From: Candidatus Heimdallarchaeota archaeon
Lineage (GTDB): Archaea > Asgardarchaeota > Heimdallarchaeia > JABLTI01
Reading direction: 5' to 3'
Length of the DNA: 64,000 nt
Assembly (NCBI GenBank): GCA_019894765.1
Contig: JAGXNT010000024.1
Location: forward strand, 101,852-165,851
How positions within the stretch are numbered: position 1 is the first letter of the stretch; every line of letters begins with the position of its first letter. Below the pieces are notes generated by a model that saw nothing but the letters and a program-made list of their open reading frames with translations, was not told the DNA's origin and ran no database searches. Shown here piece by piece: positions 16,943 to 25,560 of this stretch. Both the position numbers and the translations under genes were made by a program.

Positions 16943-17113
16943 ATTATCAAATTCCTATAATATTATACATTGAAAATTTCTATATTAGTTGTAATTGGAA
17001 ACACATATTTCATAAGAACATGTGTAATAGCAAGGAATATCTCCTATAATAAAATGCTTGTTTTTGTAATTTCCTAATTTTAACGGTTAAAACTCTTTTC
17101 TAGATAACTAAAA

Positions 17114-17530
17114 TCATTCCGTAGGTATGGTAACTTCATGAACATGCACCCATTCTACACCATTGACAGTTTTGATCTTCTTGCGAAATAGAGCGGAGCT
17201 TAATCGAGCATTTGTCTTTCCCGCCACTTCTCTCCATTCTTCATAAATTACTAAACACAAATTACCTTCCAGTAAACGACATTCAATATTCTGTACCCAT
17301 AATCGGTATGGTATCTCATCTGTCTTTCTGGATCCATAACCATTTTTGATTTGAGTAATGATTTGCTCTCGAGAAGATACATGACCTGTTGGTGAAATTA
17401 ACATAAATTCTTCACTTAAAGCATCCTCTAATCGAGTAAAGACTTCATCTTTGTTTTCTATTTCCGATTTAAACCATTTTTCAAAGAACTTGTGCAATTC
17501 AATGACTTCTTTCTCACTTTGTTTTTTCAT
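17114..17530 (-). CDS. SnoaL/DUF4440-like protein (NTF2 fold)
   Basis: About 138 residues with the layout of a cone-shaped NTF2-like domain. An N-terminal helix (ELHKFFEKWFKSEI) is followed by DALSEEFMLISPTGHVSSREQII, typical of DUF4440/SnoaL proteins. Strands CLVIYEEWREVAG and WVHVHEVTIPTE complete the fold. Members are small-molecule binding proteins, isomerases or stress proteins; no activity can be predicted. I chose the ATG at 17530; a start five codons upstream (17545) is possible. Confidence 0.7.
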   Translation of the reverse strand: MKKQSEKEVIELHKFFEKWFKSEIENKDEVFTRLEDALSEEFMLISPTGHVSSREQIITQIKNGYGSRKTDEIPYRLWVQNIECRLLEGNLCLVIYEEWREVAGKTNARLSSALFRKKIKTVNGVEWVHVHEVTIPTE

Positions 17531-17569
17531 TATCTTTGACCTCATTTCTCTCTTGCTTTGTACTATATT

Positions 17570-17701
17570 TTGGAAACGAGAATTGTTATAAATTTAGCTA
17601 CTCAGTTTATTGATATAGAGAGATGCTGGCTTGAAAAAGAAACTTTGCTTTCTGATAAAACTGCAGAAGTAATGACCAATTTTCTAGAAAAAGGAAAATA
17701 G
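17570..17701 (+). CDS. Short ORF (43 aa), possibly a gene remnant
   Basis: A TTG-started frame between two minus-strand genes encodes 43 residues, mostly one helix (WLEKETLLSDKTAEVMTNFLEKGK). It has no clear promoter or ribosome binding site. It looks more like the tail of a lost gene than an intact one. Confidence 0.2.
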   Translation: METRIVINLATQFIDIERCWLEKETLLSDKTAEVMTNFLEKGK

Positions 17702-17726
17702 GTTATTACTAAACCATTTCCGTTAT

Positions 17727-19146
17727 TTATAATTTATCCGTATTCAATTCAGCATCTGGTTCTGAATTTGAAGGCCACCATACTATAGGTGTTGGTACGA
17801 TTACCTTTCCTTCTACATCTAAGAAGTCACCCAAGAAGAATTTCCGGATTTTTTCCTTACGCATAAAAGGCATTTTGAGTATCATCGCAAAAAGCCAATC
17901 TACCGAATAGAGGAAACGACCTTTTTCCCACAACCAAAGTATACCGAACCACATAGCTATTTCTAAGAATATTAGAAAGAACGTCCAACCTGTAGGTAAA
18001 CCAAAGCTAACTCTAAAACCTGGATCCGTCCAACCAAATAAATTGAAAATTCCTGATAGACTAACTCGTAGAACAGCTTGTATAGAAGCTAAAGAGTAAA
18101 CAGTTAATGAAAATACTCCTACACGTCGACTGTGACGTGACCACATTAAACGTTTAAACCAATTAATGTGAGGATTAAATTCATGGATTTGTAGCATTAG
18201 AGTGATTACGAATAGTATCATGCCTATTGATAAATAAACAAACCATGCAGGATGCGCATGGAAATTAACCAGAGCAGTAAATTGATCAAAATTCTGAGGC
18301 ATATCTCCTTCTAACCATAAATGAAAAATTGAGAAAGCCATAAAGAAGGCAGATAGACCATATCCGACTCGAACAAATCTCTTGGGCTTAAGATTCTTTC
18401 TTGAAATAAAGATTCCAATAATTGCTCCAACAGCACTATATGCATAGTGCGTAAATAATGGAGATTCCGTACTCACAGCTTGATTTGCGAAATAACTTAC
18501 TATATAGTCCCACCAACCTTTGTCACCAACTACACTCAAATTACCTCCTGAATGAAAATCCACTCCCCAAAAAGTATTGGCTGCATTATAGATTACTGGA
18601 ACGAGATAAATAAATAATAAACCAAGTGTAGCGAATACAGCTGTTCCTACAAATGGATTTTGTAATTTCTTATTTGAAGTTAAGATATAGAAAACAACAG
18701 CTGAGACTATTATCGCAAAAGCAATGTTAGTAAATTGATCAGTGTGATAAATTTGTTTCCAAGCAAGAGAGGAACTTCCGGTTTCGACCCATTGCTTCGA
18801 TGGTCCCCATTGTGCTAAGAAAACGTAGAAGAACATGGCCCAAAGGTAGAGCATAAAACCCTTAAATAATTCCTGAACGAGAATCACATGTCTTGGAGTT
18901 CCATTTTTCAGTTTTCGATACATGATATAAATGTGTATTGCAGCACTCATCATTAGAAACAATCCAAGCCAGTGCCCAAAGACAATAATAATTGCCATCA
19001 GAATGACTCCCATAGTGTTTAAGCTCCCAGGATCTGTTTCAGCTATTCCTTCCACTTGACTGACCCAGCATAAAAGTATGAACTATTAGATTGCCAATTA
19101 TAGCCCAACCCCGCAAGATATCGAAGGAAATGATTCTTTCGCTCAT
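17727..19146 (-). pseudogene. HGSNAT/DUF1624-like membrane acyltransferase with an N-terminal frameshift
   Basis: The long minus-strand frame (stop at 17727) opens only at a GTG at 19055 and lacks the family's conserved first helix. That helix is present upstream in another frame: an ATG at 19146 starts MSERIISFDILRGWAII and NLIVHTFMLGQ, then stops at 19039. A one-base shift between about 19055 and 19080 would join the two into a protein of about 473 residues. It matches paralogs at 2072-3535 (RIASLDFTRG) and 42749-44578 (RFATLDFARG). The second part has about 9 membrane spans. A TATA element near 19164-19173 fits the 19146 start. The gene may be recently inactivated, mis-assembled, or use frameshifting. 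Confidence 0.75.
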
Positions 19147-19163
19147 AATGCCAAGTCTAGGGT

Positions 19164-19173
19164 ATTATTATAA
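19164..19173 (-). promoter_or_regulatory. TATA box of the frameshifted acyltransferase
   Basis: Minus-strand TTATAATAAT lies about 18-27 nt upstream of the ATG at 19146. This is the position for a near-leaderless archaeal transcript and supports 19146 as the true start. Confidence 0.38.
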
Positions 19174-19225
19174 AAAAATCTATCTGTCTACTACTTTCGA
19201 ATACTCTAAGGGTGAAGAAGACATT

Positions 19226-19912
19226 TCAGATATCATCAAGATCTAGGATTAAGATTGCTAAGAAGTTAACAAATAATGTAATCTTTTGATATGTAGTAGC
19301 AAATATGGTCAGTGCATTACTTTCTATTAGCTGCCCTAGAAAATAAAATACTATGAAGAAAACCAATACTACAAAAACAATAACTGATGTTATTGAATCT
19401 AGATAGAAATCTTTAGTTCTTTCAAAAGTTGCTGGTTTATATCTTCTTGTAAAGCGAAGTCTTTGATGAACAAAATTCAGAATTCCAAAAGCTACCATAA
19501 AAAGAGCTGCTCCAATGCCATGAAAAGGATGTATTTTTGGTTGGTCTTTAGGAATTCCGACACCAATTGCTCCAATAAAAATAAGGAAATTCAATAGGCT
19601 TTTCCAATAATTGAATTTTAGTTTTGGTTTGAAAAGGTAAATGATAGCAATTATTAAAGCTATTAGACTACAGATTCCAAACCCTATAGAAATAATCAAC
19701 GATGAAGCAGAATTCGGAAGAGATTCATGCTCACTTATTCGAGCACCAAGATTACTAATGTATTCTTGAAAGAACTCATATGGTTCCGGATACCATATCC
19801 AGGCGTATGCAATAGTTAGTAACATAACTGACCCGAAAAACCAATATAAGATTCGAATAGCTTTTTGTGTTTTTATCTCTGGACTCTTAATAACTTCATC
19901 AACTGATGCCAT
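19226..19912 (-). CDS. DUF998/Frag1-like six-helix membrane protein, paralog A
   Basis: About 228 residues with six hydrophobic spans. After the first helix comes the motif FQEYISNLGA, typical of DUF998-like membrane proteins, related in layout to the Frag1/DRAM family. A later IHPFHGIGAALFMVAFGILNF helix carries a conserved-looking His-x2-His. Function is unknown for the family; some members have been linked to stress or membrane organisation. A tandem paralog of the same length lies 99 nt upstream (20012-20698). I chose the ATG at 19912; three codons upstream is possible. Confidence 0.78.
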   Translation of the reverse strand: MASVDEVIKSPEIKTQKAIRILYWFFGSVMLLTIAYAWIWYPEPYEFFQEYISNLGARISEHESLPNSASSLIISIGFGICSLIALIIAIIYLFKPKLKFNYWKSLLNFLIFIGAIGVGIPKDQPKIHPFHGIGAALFMVAFGILNFVHQRLRFTRRYKPATFERTKDFYLDSITSVIVFVVLVFFIVFYFLGQLIESNALTIFATTYQKITLFVNFLAILILDLDDI

Positions 19913-20011
19913 TGAATTCACTTGAAAATATTTGACATGTTAATATAAAAGAATTTCATATCAAAATTCAAGATGAAAAAAGAAAAAGGTAAGGAAGAAA
20001 TCTTGCTGAAA

Positions 20012-20698
20012 TCACATGTCGACTCTATCAAGGAAGAAGACAGCTGTGAAATCGATTATTAGCAAGAGTTTCTGACCAAGTTCAGCTAAATAGACAGGTA
20101 CATTTCCAGATGCCACTCTCTCTAATACATAAAATAGTATGAATACCAGAAAAGCTCCAAACACCAACCCAGTCATAACAAGATCGGCATAAAAACCCCA
20201 AGTTCTTTTTGGGCGCTTCGGACGATGTTTTGTGACGAATCGATATATCTGTGCGTAGAAATTGAAAAATGTAAAACCTAAAATAAAGACAAAAGCACCA
20301 ATACCATGAATGATGTGTAGTGTTGGATTAATACCAGGTATAGCAATACCTACAGCACCAATAGTTAGTAATAAACTGAAAGCACCTTTTGCAACATTGA
20401 ATCGAAGAGCTGGAAATAGAAAGTATATAATTGCTATAGCTAAAGTGTCTAATCCACAAATAGCAAAACCAACTGTAAAAATAATCGAAGAGGTTGTATT
20501 ATCATGACCCTCTTGGCTTAATCTTCCACCTAATGCACTAATGAATTCTTGGAAGAAATCATAACGTTCTTGATAAAACGCCCAACACAAGCCAATAGTA
20601 ATGGTTACGATAACAGGAACTAGCCAAATTAGAATTCTAAGAAGCTTCTGTAATTTTTCTCTTTTTGCAGCCATTAAAATTTGATAATCAGAATCCAT
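20012..20698 (-). CDS. DUF998/Frag1-like six-helix membrane protein, paralog B
   Basis: About 228 residues, paralogous to the neighbour at 19226-19912. It has FQEFISALGGRLSQE after helix 1, then hydrophobic spans, then LHIIHGIGAFVFILGFTFFNF, which aligns with the His-containing helix of the paralog, and ends FFLDRVDM (paralog LILDLDDI). Such shared endings show a recent tandem duplication. No catalytic residues are evident. I chose the ATG at 20698. Confidence 0.78.
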   Translation of the reverse strand: MDSDYQILMAAKREKLQKLLRILIWLVPVIVTITIGLCWAFYQERYDFFQEFISALGGRLSQEGHDNTTSSIIFTVGFAICGLDTLAIAIIYFLFPALRFNVAKGAFSLLLTIGAVGIAIPGINPTLHIIHGIGAFVFILGFTFFNFYAQIYRFVTKHRPKRPKRTWGFYADLVMTGLVFGAFLVFILFYVLERVASGNVPVYLAELGQKLLLIIDFTAVFFLDRVDM

Positions 20699-20780
20699 AG
20701 AAACCACTTAGAAAGAGATATGCGAGCGGAATTATAAAAACATACCTTCATTTAGTCGGAAATGATTATTCAGAAAATAA

Positions 20781-21332
20781 TTACGCTGATTGACCCAAGA
20801 TGGTTAGTGACAAGAATATACCAACAAGAAACAAAGAAGACAATAATGTCCAAATACACCACTTAACATTCTTGTATTTTCGTTGATTTACAACTGAGAT
20901 AGCATAAATTTGTTCCGAGTATTCTTCTTCTACTCTTGAGAAATCTTCAAGAACTCCTCTCAACCCTTTTAGATATTCATCTTTATCTTTATACTCAAGA
21001 ATGTTAACATAATAGAAGACATGTCTTGGATCAGGAATACCTGTTTTTTGGAATGGTAAGATAGTGAAAATACTGAAGCTAATACTGGTTAAGCAAGAAA
21101 CCAAATAAGCAACAAAAAAGACTATAGCAGCTAAATTCACTTTGTTCTCAAAATCAAAAAAATTGCCAAGTAAACCTACTGTAGCAAGCACTACTGTAAG
21201 CATAATCCCATTGACTGTTAGAATAGCTGTTGCTTTATTATCCGCTAAACTGATCAAATGATAATTGCTTTCAAAAATTGACTTCATTGTCTCAAATTTT
21301 CGTTCATTATTCATAGGTTCTTTCTTGGACAT
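20781..21332 (-). CDS. Pycsar-effector-like transmembrane protein (DUF5706/PycTM)
   Basis: About 183 residues. A soluble N-terminus is followed by ISLADNKATAILTVNGIMLTVV, the hallmark 'aD-KA-iLsvN' start of the PycTM/DUF5706 family. A second membrane span (AAIVFFVAYLVSCLTSISF) follows, then a helical cytoplasmic part, then YAISVVNQRKYKNVKW leading into the last membrane helix. In bacteria PycTM proteins are killed-cell effectors of the Pycsar anti-phage system, opened by cyclic CMP or UMP from a neighbouring cyclase. No cyclase gene is in this window, so this copy may act alone, respond to a distant cyclase, or have another role. I chose the ATG at 21332. Confidence 0.7.
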   Translation of the reverse strand: MSKKEPMNNERKFETMKSIFESNYHLISLADNKATAILTVNGIMLTVVLATVGLLGNFFDFENKVNLAAIVFFVAYLVSCLTSISFSIFTILPFQKTGIPDPRHVFYYVNILEYKDKDEYLKGLRGVLEDFSRVEEEYSEQIYAISVVNQRKYKNVKWCIWTLLSSLFLVGIFLSLTILGQSA

Positions 21333-21393
21333 CTTTTCCACTGCTCACGAATCTAAAGGTTCTCTCTTTTTTAATTATTTTCATACATAACTT

Positions 21394-22788
21394 ATGACCA
21401 CTTCATTTAAATTAAGCAATAAAAGAATATATTTCTACAAAGACAAAGTGAAGGAAATTCTCATGCAGAAGGAAGAATCCGATCCATTCATAGACAAGAA
21501 ACAATTTCCAATGATAGGAAATCTAACTAAGGATATTGACAAATTATACTCTAGTAAAAGAAAACTGACTATAGAGGGTGATCGTTATTTAGATCACCAT
21601 CGATTCAATAATGTGCCTTTTCTTCCAGGTGTGATGGGTCTAGAATTTTTTGCAGAACTTGTTAAATACCTGCAACCGGAAAGAGAAATTCTGAAATTTG
21701 TAAATGTGGAATTTAAATCAGCTATCAGGTTAAAAGATGATCAACCTAAGGAAATACAAACCGATATCAAATTCAATATAAACTCAGCAGAAGCAGCAAT
21801 TACTTCTCAAGTTATGAAAGACGGAAAGCTAACCAATGATTCAAAACTTCATTTCAAATCCGAAATTAAATTTGGTACAAAAGAGGTAGAAGCAGTAAAA
21901 TTGCCATCTATGAAGAATTTGCCTTTACTAAATGAGCAGTTCATTTACGAAATCTTACCACATGGCCCATTGCTACAGGTATTGTCAGAGATTAATCATA
22001 TAGAAGAGAATATGTTAGCCGTCTTGAAACACCAAAAGAAACAGCTAATGAGTTGGAAACACAAAGAATTCTTAATCAATCCCCTTTCAATTGAAGCTTG
22101 CTTTCAAGCTCTAGGATTAATGGATTTTATTGATTGCGGACGTGCTGGACTACCAAGTAAAATTGGAGAATTGATTTTTTACAAAACAAATAGTGAACCA
22201 TATTTTATTGTAGGTCAGAAAAAGGGTGATGTAGAAAAAGGAGGATTATTTGATTTTCAATTGGTTACAAAGAAAGGTGAAGTAGTTGTAAAGGCTATTG
22301 ATTTTCAGACGGTTGAAATTAATTTAGGGGAAACAACAAATATACTCGAGAGAATACGTTCACATCAAATCAGAATGCTGTTTAAAATACCAAAGTTAGC
22401 CTGGTTAGAAGTAGTTAGCAATAACTTGCTAAGAGACAAATTGTCTCGAGAACCGGAATTTATTGGAGCTTTCCTTCATCCAGACGAGATAAAAGAATTT
22501 GATAAATTGAACGAGGATGAGCAAAAGAAAATGATTCCAGAGTTATATGCCCAAAAACGAGCTCTGAGAATTGTTCTTCGAGGAGCTAATATGTGTGACC
22601 TCAAAATTGAACTCGATGAAAAAATGGAACCATTTTGTCAACACAAGAATAAAACAATCTATTTGACAATAAAAAGAATTGAAAATTATTCTTTAGCTAT
22701 GGCTAGTTATAAAAGAAAAGTAGATATAGAGTTAACTCAGAAAGAGGAGTTATTAAAGAAGATAATCGAAAAAGTAAAAACGAATTAG
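21394..22788 (+). CDS. Polyketide-synthase-type dehydratase fused to a PPTase-like domain
   Basis: A 464-residue protein. Residues 60-90 read DRYLDHHRFNNVPFLPGVMG, the first hotdog of a PKS/PUFA-synthase dehydratase with the catalytic His (H68/H69) and LPG motif. A second hotdog near residues 190-310 contains NPLSIEACFQALGL, matching the motif that normally supplies the catalytic Asp. Residues about 350-445 resemble a 4'-phosphopantetheinyl transferase: FLHPDEI, then ELYAQKRALRIVLRG in place of the W-x2-KEA-x2-K motif, and IYLTIKRIENYSLAMAS. The Mg-binding acidic residues look degenerate (KRA instead of KEA), so transferase activity is doubtful. No ketosynthase or acyl carrier protein gene is nearby. 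A cupin gene follows after 15 nt. Confidence 0.75.
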   Translation: MTTSFKLSNKRIYFYKDKVKEILMQKEESDPFIDKKQFPMIGNLTKDIDKLYSSKRKLTIEGDRYLDHHRFNNVPFLPGVMGLEFFAELVKYLQPEREILKFVNVEFKSAIRLKDDQPKEIQTDIKFNINSAEAAITSQVMKDGKLTNDSKLHFKSEIKFGTKEVEAVKLPSMKNLPLLNEQFIYEILPHGPLLQVLSEINHIEENMLAVLKHQKKQLMSWKHKEFLINPLSIEACFQALGLMDFIDCGRAGLPSKIGELIFYKTNSEPYFIVGQKKGDVEKGGLFDFQLVTKKGEVVVKAIDFQTVEINLGETTNILERIRSHQIRMLFKIPKLAWLEVVSNNLLRDKLSREPEFIGAFLHPDEIKEFDKLNEDEQKKMIPELYAQKRALRIVLRGANMCDLKIELDEKMEPFCQHKNKTIYLTIKRIENYSLAMASYKRKVDIELTQKEELLKKIIEKVKTN

Positions 22789-22803
22789 AGGAATGTGATT
22801 GTT

Positions 22804-23124
22804 ATGCCATTCATTGATTTAGACCAAATAGATGAGAAAGAGATTGTTCCAGGATTTAAAGCCAAGTTTGTTCATACAGAAAATATGACTTTTGCTTACT
22901 GGAAAATAACAGCAGGGGGTTCGTTGCCTGATCATAAACATGTTCACGAACAAGTAGCGAATTTAATTGAAGGAACATTCGAATTAACAGTAGATGGCGA
23001 AACTAGAACCTTAACACCAGGAACACCAGTAGTAATACCATCAAATGTACCACATACTGGAAAAGCCATTACTGATTGCTATATAATCGATGTATTCTAT
23101 CCTATACGAGAAGATTACAAATAA
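22804..23124 (+). CDS. Small cupin-domain protein
   Basis: A single-domain cupin of about 106 residues. Motif 1 is [17 protein letters not shown], with His-x-His and Glu metal ligands. Motif 2 is [16 protein letters not shown], with the last His. This is a complete 3-His/1-Glu metal site, so the protein probably binds Fe, Mn or Zn. Its function may be a small dioxygenase, an isomerase or a sugar/antibiotic-modifying protein. I chose the ATG at 22804; a GTG at 22795 is possible. It lies 15 nt after the dehydratase-fusion gene and is probably co-transcribed. Confidence 0.85.
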   Translation: MPFIDLDQIDEKEIVPGFKAKFVHTENMTFAYWKITAGGSLPDHKHVHEQVANLIEGTFELTVDGETRTLTPGTPVVIPSNVPHTGKAITDCYIIDVFYPIREDYK

Positions 23125-23132
23125 AAAAAGAG

Positions 23133-23176
23133 GATATTCTTCACGAGCACAATAGACCGTGAAGAGTATTCATATT
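23133..23176. terminator. Strong bidirectional terminator hairpin
   Basis: Bases 23133-23145 pair with 23158-23170 as a 13-bp stem (two G-T pairs, a 12-nt loop). A-rich sequence precedes it and TTTTTT follows at 23175. It sits between the cupin gene and the converging double GNAT gene and would terminate both. Confidence 0.65.
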
Positions 23177-23178
23177 TT

Positions 23179-24066
23179 TTAGAGATCCAATTCAAAAAGA
23201 CTTGCAGTACCAAGTAATTCAAATTTGATAGGTTTGTATTTAGCTTCCTTAACATCGCCTTCTTTTGTGAACCCAGCAAAGAGTTTCTTGAGACCTTTCT
23301 TATCCTTTACTTTGCGGAATTTAGCAAGCAACTTTTTCATATATTCCTCGCTAGCAGCATAAGTAACTATAACTCGTCCAAGTGATTCATCTATAGGATT
23401 AATCATAATTCCGCCATATGCTTTGATTTCATCTTTATCTTTAATGACCCATTGCTTTCGTACATTTGTGGTATCTGCTTTCATACGCTCATAGAGATTA
23501 TTGACCCATTCTTCTTCTCGCCCAAATTCGGCAGCGAGGATTTTCACACATGCTTGTTGGTGTTTGTCATACTCGAATTTTTCAACATCATCCATAGAAA
23601 TACTAGTGTCAACATCGTCCACATTGATATTGTAAAGGTAATAGCCAGTTTCCTTGTATTTATAGCCCCATTTCTTGGCGACATCACCATCTTGTTTGGT
23701 AATAACACCAAAATTAGAGCGAACCTTTTTGGCTCCTTTCTTCTTCAAAATTTCAACAGCTTTCTTGAAAAGTAGTTTCTCTGCTTCTTCATGGCCAGCT
23801 AAAACAGAGGGGGGTGTTAGATTAGCTATTTTTACACCATCTTCTTCCTCGTCCAAAACTCTGGCAGTAAGAAAACCAACCATTTTTTTGTCCTTGAAAG
23901 CATACAGCCTTGTTTCAGGATCAAAGCCTTCTTGAGTGTAGACTTCCTTCAATCTTTCCGCAGGTGTTTGGTGTGGAGAAACAAAAGTCTTAGCAACTTC
24001 TTTTCCAACCTTTTCTTGGTCAACTTCAAATCCCTCATGATAATGTTTAATCACATAATCTGACAT
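23179..24066 (-). CDS. Two-domain GNAT-like acetyltransferase
   Basis: 295 residues arranged as two GNAT-like halves. The first half has FKDKKMVGFLTARVL and LAGHEEAEKLLFKKAVEILKKKGAKKV, where the classical R/Q-x2-G-x-G/A loop is altered. The second half begins near residue 165 (KHQQACVKILAAEFGREEEWV) and has VIKDKDEIKAYGGIMINPI. It is a paralog of the gene at 40327-41241, with the same architecture. The substrate is unknown. A perfect TTCTCA-N6-TGAGAA palindrome with an adjacent TATA box lies 71-88 nt upstream of the start, matching those before the ABC operon and the regulator pair. Confidence 0.78.
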   Translation of the reverse strand: MSDYVIKHYHEGFEVDQEKVGKEVAKTFVSPHQTPAERLKEVYTQEGFDPETRLYAFKDKKMVGFLTARVLDEEEDGVKIANLTPPSVLAGHEEAEKLLFKKAVEILKKKGAKKVRSNFGVITKQDGDVAKKWGYKYKETGYYLYNINVDDVDTSISMDDVEKFEYDKHQQACVKILAAEFGREEEWVNNLYERMKADTTNVRKQWVIKDKDEIKAYGGIMINPIDESLGRVIVTYAASEEYMKKLLAKFRKVKDKKGLKKLFAGFTKEGDVKEAKYKPIKFELLGTASLFELDL

Positions 24067-24121
24067 AAAACATCATTCCTCAATGAATTCTTTATTAAAA
24101 CGCAAGTTGACTACTCACCTT

Positions 24122-24154
24122 TTTATGTTATAAATGTTCTCATCGAATTGAGAA
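24122..24154 (-). promoter_or_regulatory. Candidate operator TTCTCA-N6-TGAGAA plus TATA box of the double GNAT gene
   Basis: TTCTCA (24137-24142), TCGAAT, TGAGAA (24149-24154). Read on the minus strand, TGAGAA is followed by a 3-nt gap and the TATA-like TTTATAACATAAA (24122-24134), the same order as at 15513-15542. Transcription towards the GNAT gene (start 24066) would begin near 24105. Confidence 0.52.
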
Positions 24155-24245
24155 AAATAAATCATATCTGTGAGAAAAATTAAGCTGTTCAATACAATAA
24201 AACAAGCGAAAATTTATTTGCAAAGTCTCTCTAAAAGAAAGATAA

Positions 24246-24875
24246 GTGATGATTAGTTTGGATCTAAAAATTGATGAGAGCAATTGGGAACCTTATCTTC
24301 CGGAAGAGATATTTGAATTATTCAAGTCATTAACTATTCCATGGTGGATTGCAGGAGGATGGGCTATAGATTTGTTTTTGGAATCGAAAACACGAGATCA
24401 TCTGGACATTGATTTACAAATTTTGAGAAAAGATCAAATAATACTACAAAAATTTCTAGTAGGTTGGGATTTATACAAAACCAATCAACCTGGATTAAAG
24501 CCTTGGAAAAAGAATGAGTTCCTACGATTAGGAGTAAATAGCATATGGTGTAGAAAGACACCAGAAGCACCTTGGAAAATGCAAATATTGTTTCTAGAAA
24601 CAGAGGGAGATGAGTGGTATTATCGTCGCAAACCTAGTATTCGAGGATTAATTTCAAATATTGGAATGAAAACTAAATCAAACATTTCTTATCTTTCACC
24701 TGAAATACAATTACTGTTTAAAGCACAAAAAAATCCGAAACAAAAGAATAAGCAAGATTTTCTCAATGTTCTCCCCTTTTTAGATAATAAGAAATTAATG
24801 TGGTTGAAAAAGTCAGTTTTTGTGCATTTTGGAAAGAACAGCTATTGGATCGAAGAAATTAATAAATTCCTTTAG
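24246..24875 (+). CDS. Nucleotidyltransferase-fold protein of the LnuA/aminoglycoside type
   Basis: 209 residues. PWWIAGGWAIDLFL with TRDHLDIDLQI matches the N-terminal nucleotidyltransferase core of lincosamide and aminoglycoside nucleotidylyltransferases. The Asp-x-Asp pair (D in HLDID) and the Asp of AID would bind Mg-ATP. The C-terminal part is helical with SYLSPEIQLLFKAQKN, the conserved 'yL.pEi.LlfKa' segment of this family. The protein probably adenylylates a small molecule, or is a related orphan enzyme. It is divergent from the double GNAT gene, with the palindrome between them. Confidence 0.8.
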   Translation: MMISLDLKIDESNWEPYLPEEIFELFKSLTIPWWIAGGWAIDLFLESKTRDHLDIDLQILRKDQIILQKFLVGWDLYKTNQPGLKPWKKNEFLRLGVNSIWCRKTPEAPWKMQILFLETEGDEWYYRRKPSIRGLISNIGMKTKSNISYLSPEIQLLFKAQKNPKQKNKQDFLNVLPFLDNKKLMWLKKSVFVHFGKNSYWIEEINKFL

Positions 24876-25062
24876 AATCGTTTTTGGGAAATAACTGGTA
24901 TAGTTTTAGTTTCGGTTCTTATTGTAAGAGTTATAATATTTACTTTTATTAGAACAGGCAAGAAATACTAGTGGATTGCATTATTTTTTCTTCTTTGTGA
25001 ACGTTAATAAAGTAATTTGAATAATTACTTATAGAAATACACTATAAGGAAGAGTTTTCCCC

Positions 25063-25461
25063 ATGGATTTTGGTTCAGTTTTAGGTTTATACATTCTGAC
25101 ATCCTCTGTCACATGCTTAATTATTAATATTCTATTTTTTAGATTAGTTTTTAGAAAACAAAAACGAATGAAAGCGAATGGTTATTCCTGGATATCTTCA
25201 TTGGGCATAATGGCTTTAGCTAATTTTGGTTTTGTTTTTGCTTTTGTATCTTCGATTACAGGAGTATCAAATGTTCTAGAGGCTGGAATCATTTTTCTCT
25301 TTGTCATTCCATCGATTACATGGTTTGTTCCTGCATCCTTATACACTCTGATTCGAGCTATTTACATTGTGATAACTAAGAGTCGTGAACGAGAGATTCT
25401 TTCACAAGATATTGAGACTGCTGAAGTTGTCACAAATGATCTTGAAAATTCGGATACATGA
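25063..25461 (+). CDS. Small three-helix membrane protein
   Basis: 132 residues with three hydrophobic spans (about 5-28, 45-70, 75-105) and a charged cytoplasmic tail (KSREREILSQDIETAEVV). The loop after helix 1 is basic (RKQKRMKANG), so the N-terminus is predicted outside. There is no recognisable motif. It is followed by the amidase gene after 99 nt. Confidence 0.65.
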   Translation: MDFGSVLGLYILTSSVTCLIINILFFRLVFRKQKRMKANGYSWISSLGIMALANFGFVFAFVSSITGVSNVLEAGIIFLFVIPSITWFVPASLYTLIRAIYIVITKSREREILSQDIETAEVVTNDLENSDT

Positions 25462-25560
25462 GAAACTTGTGAATCAGATTTTTAATCTACTCAAAGAAAC
25501 TGCTCTAATAAAAGTTTAATTAGCTTTATTTTCTAATATTCTGCAAATAGGTTGATCTAC

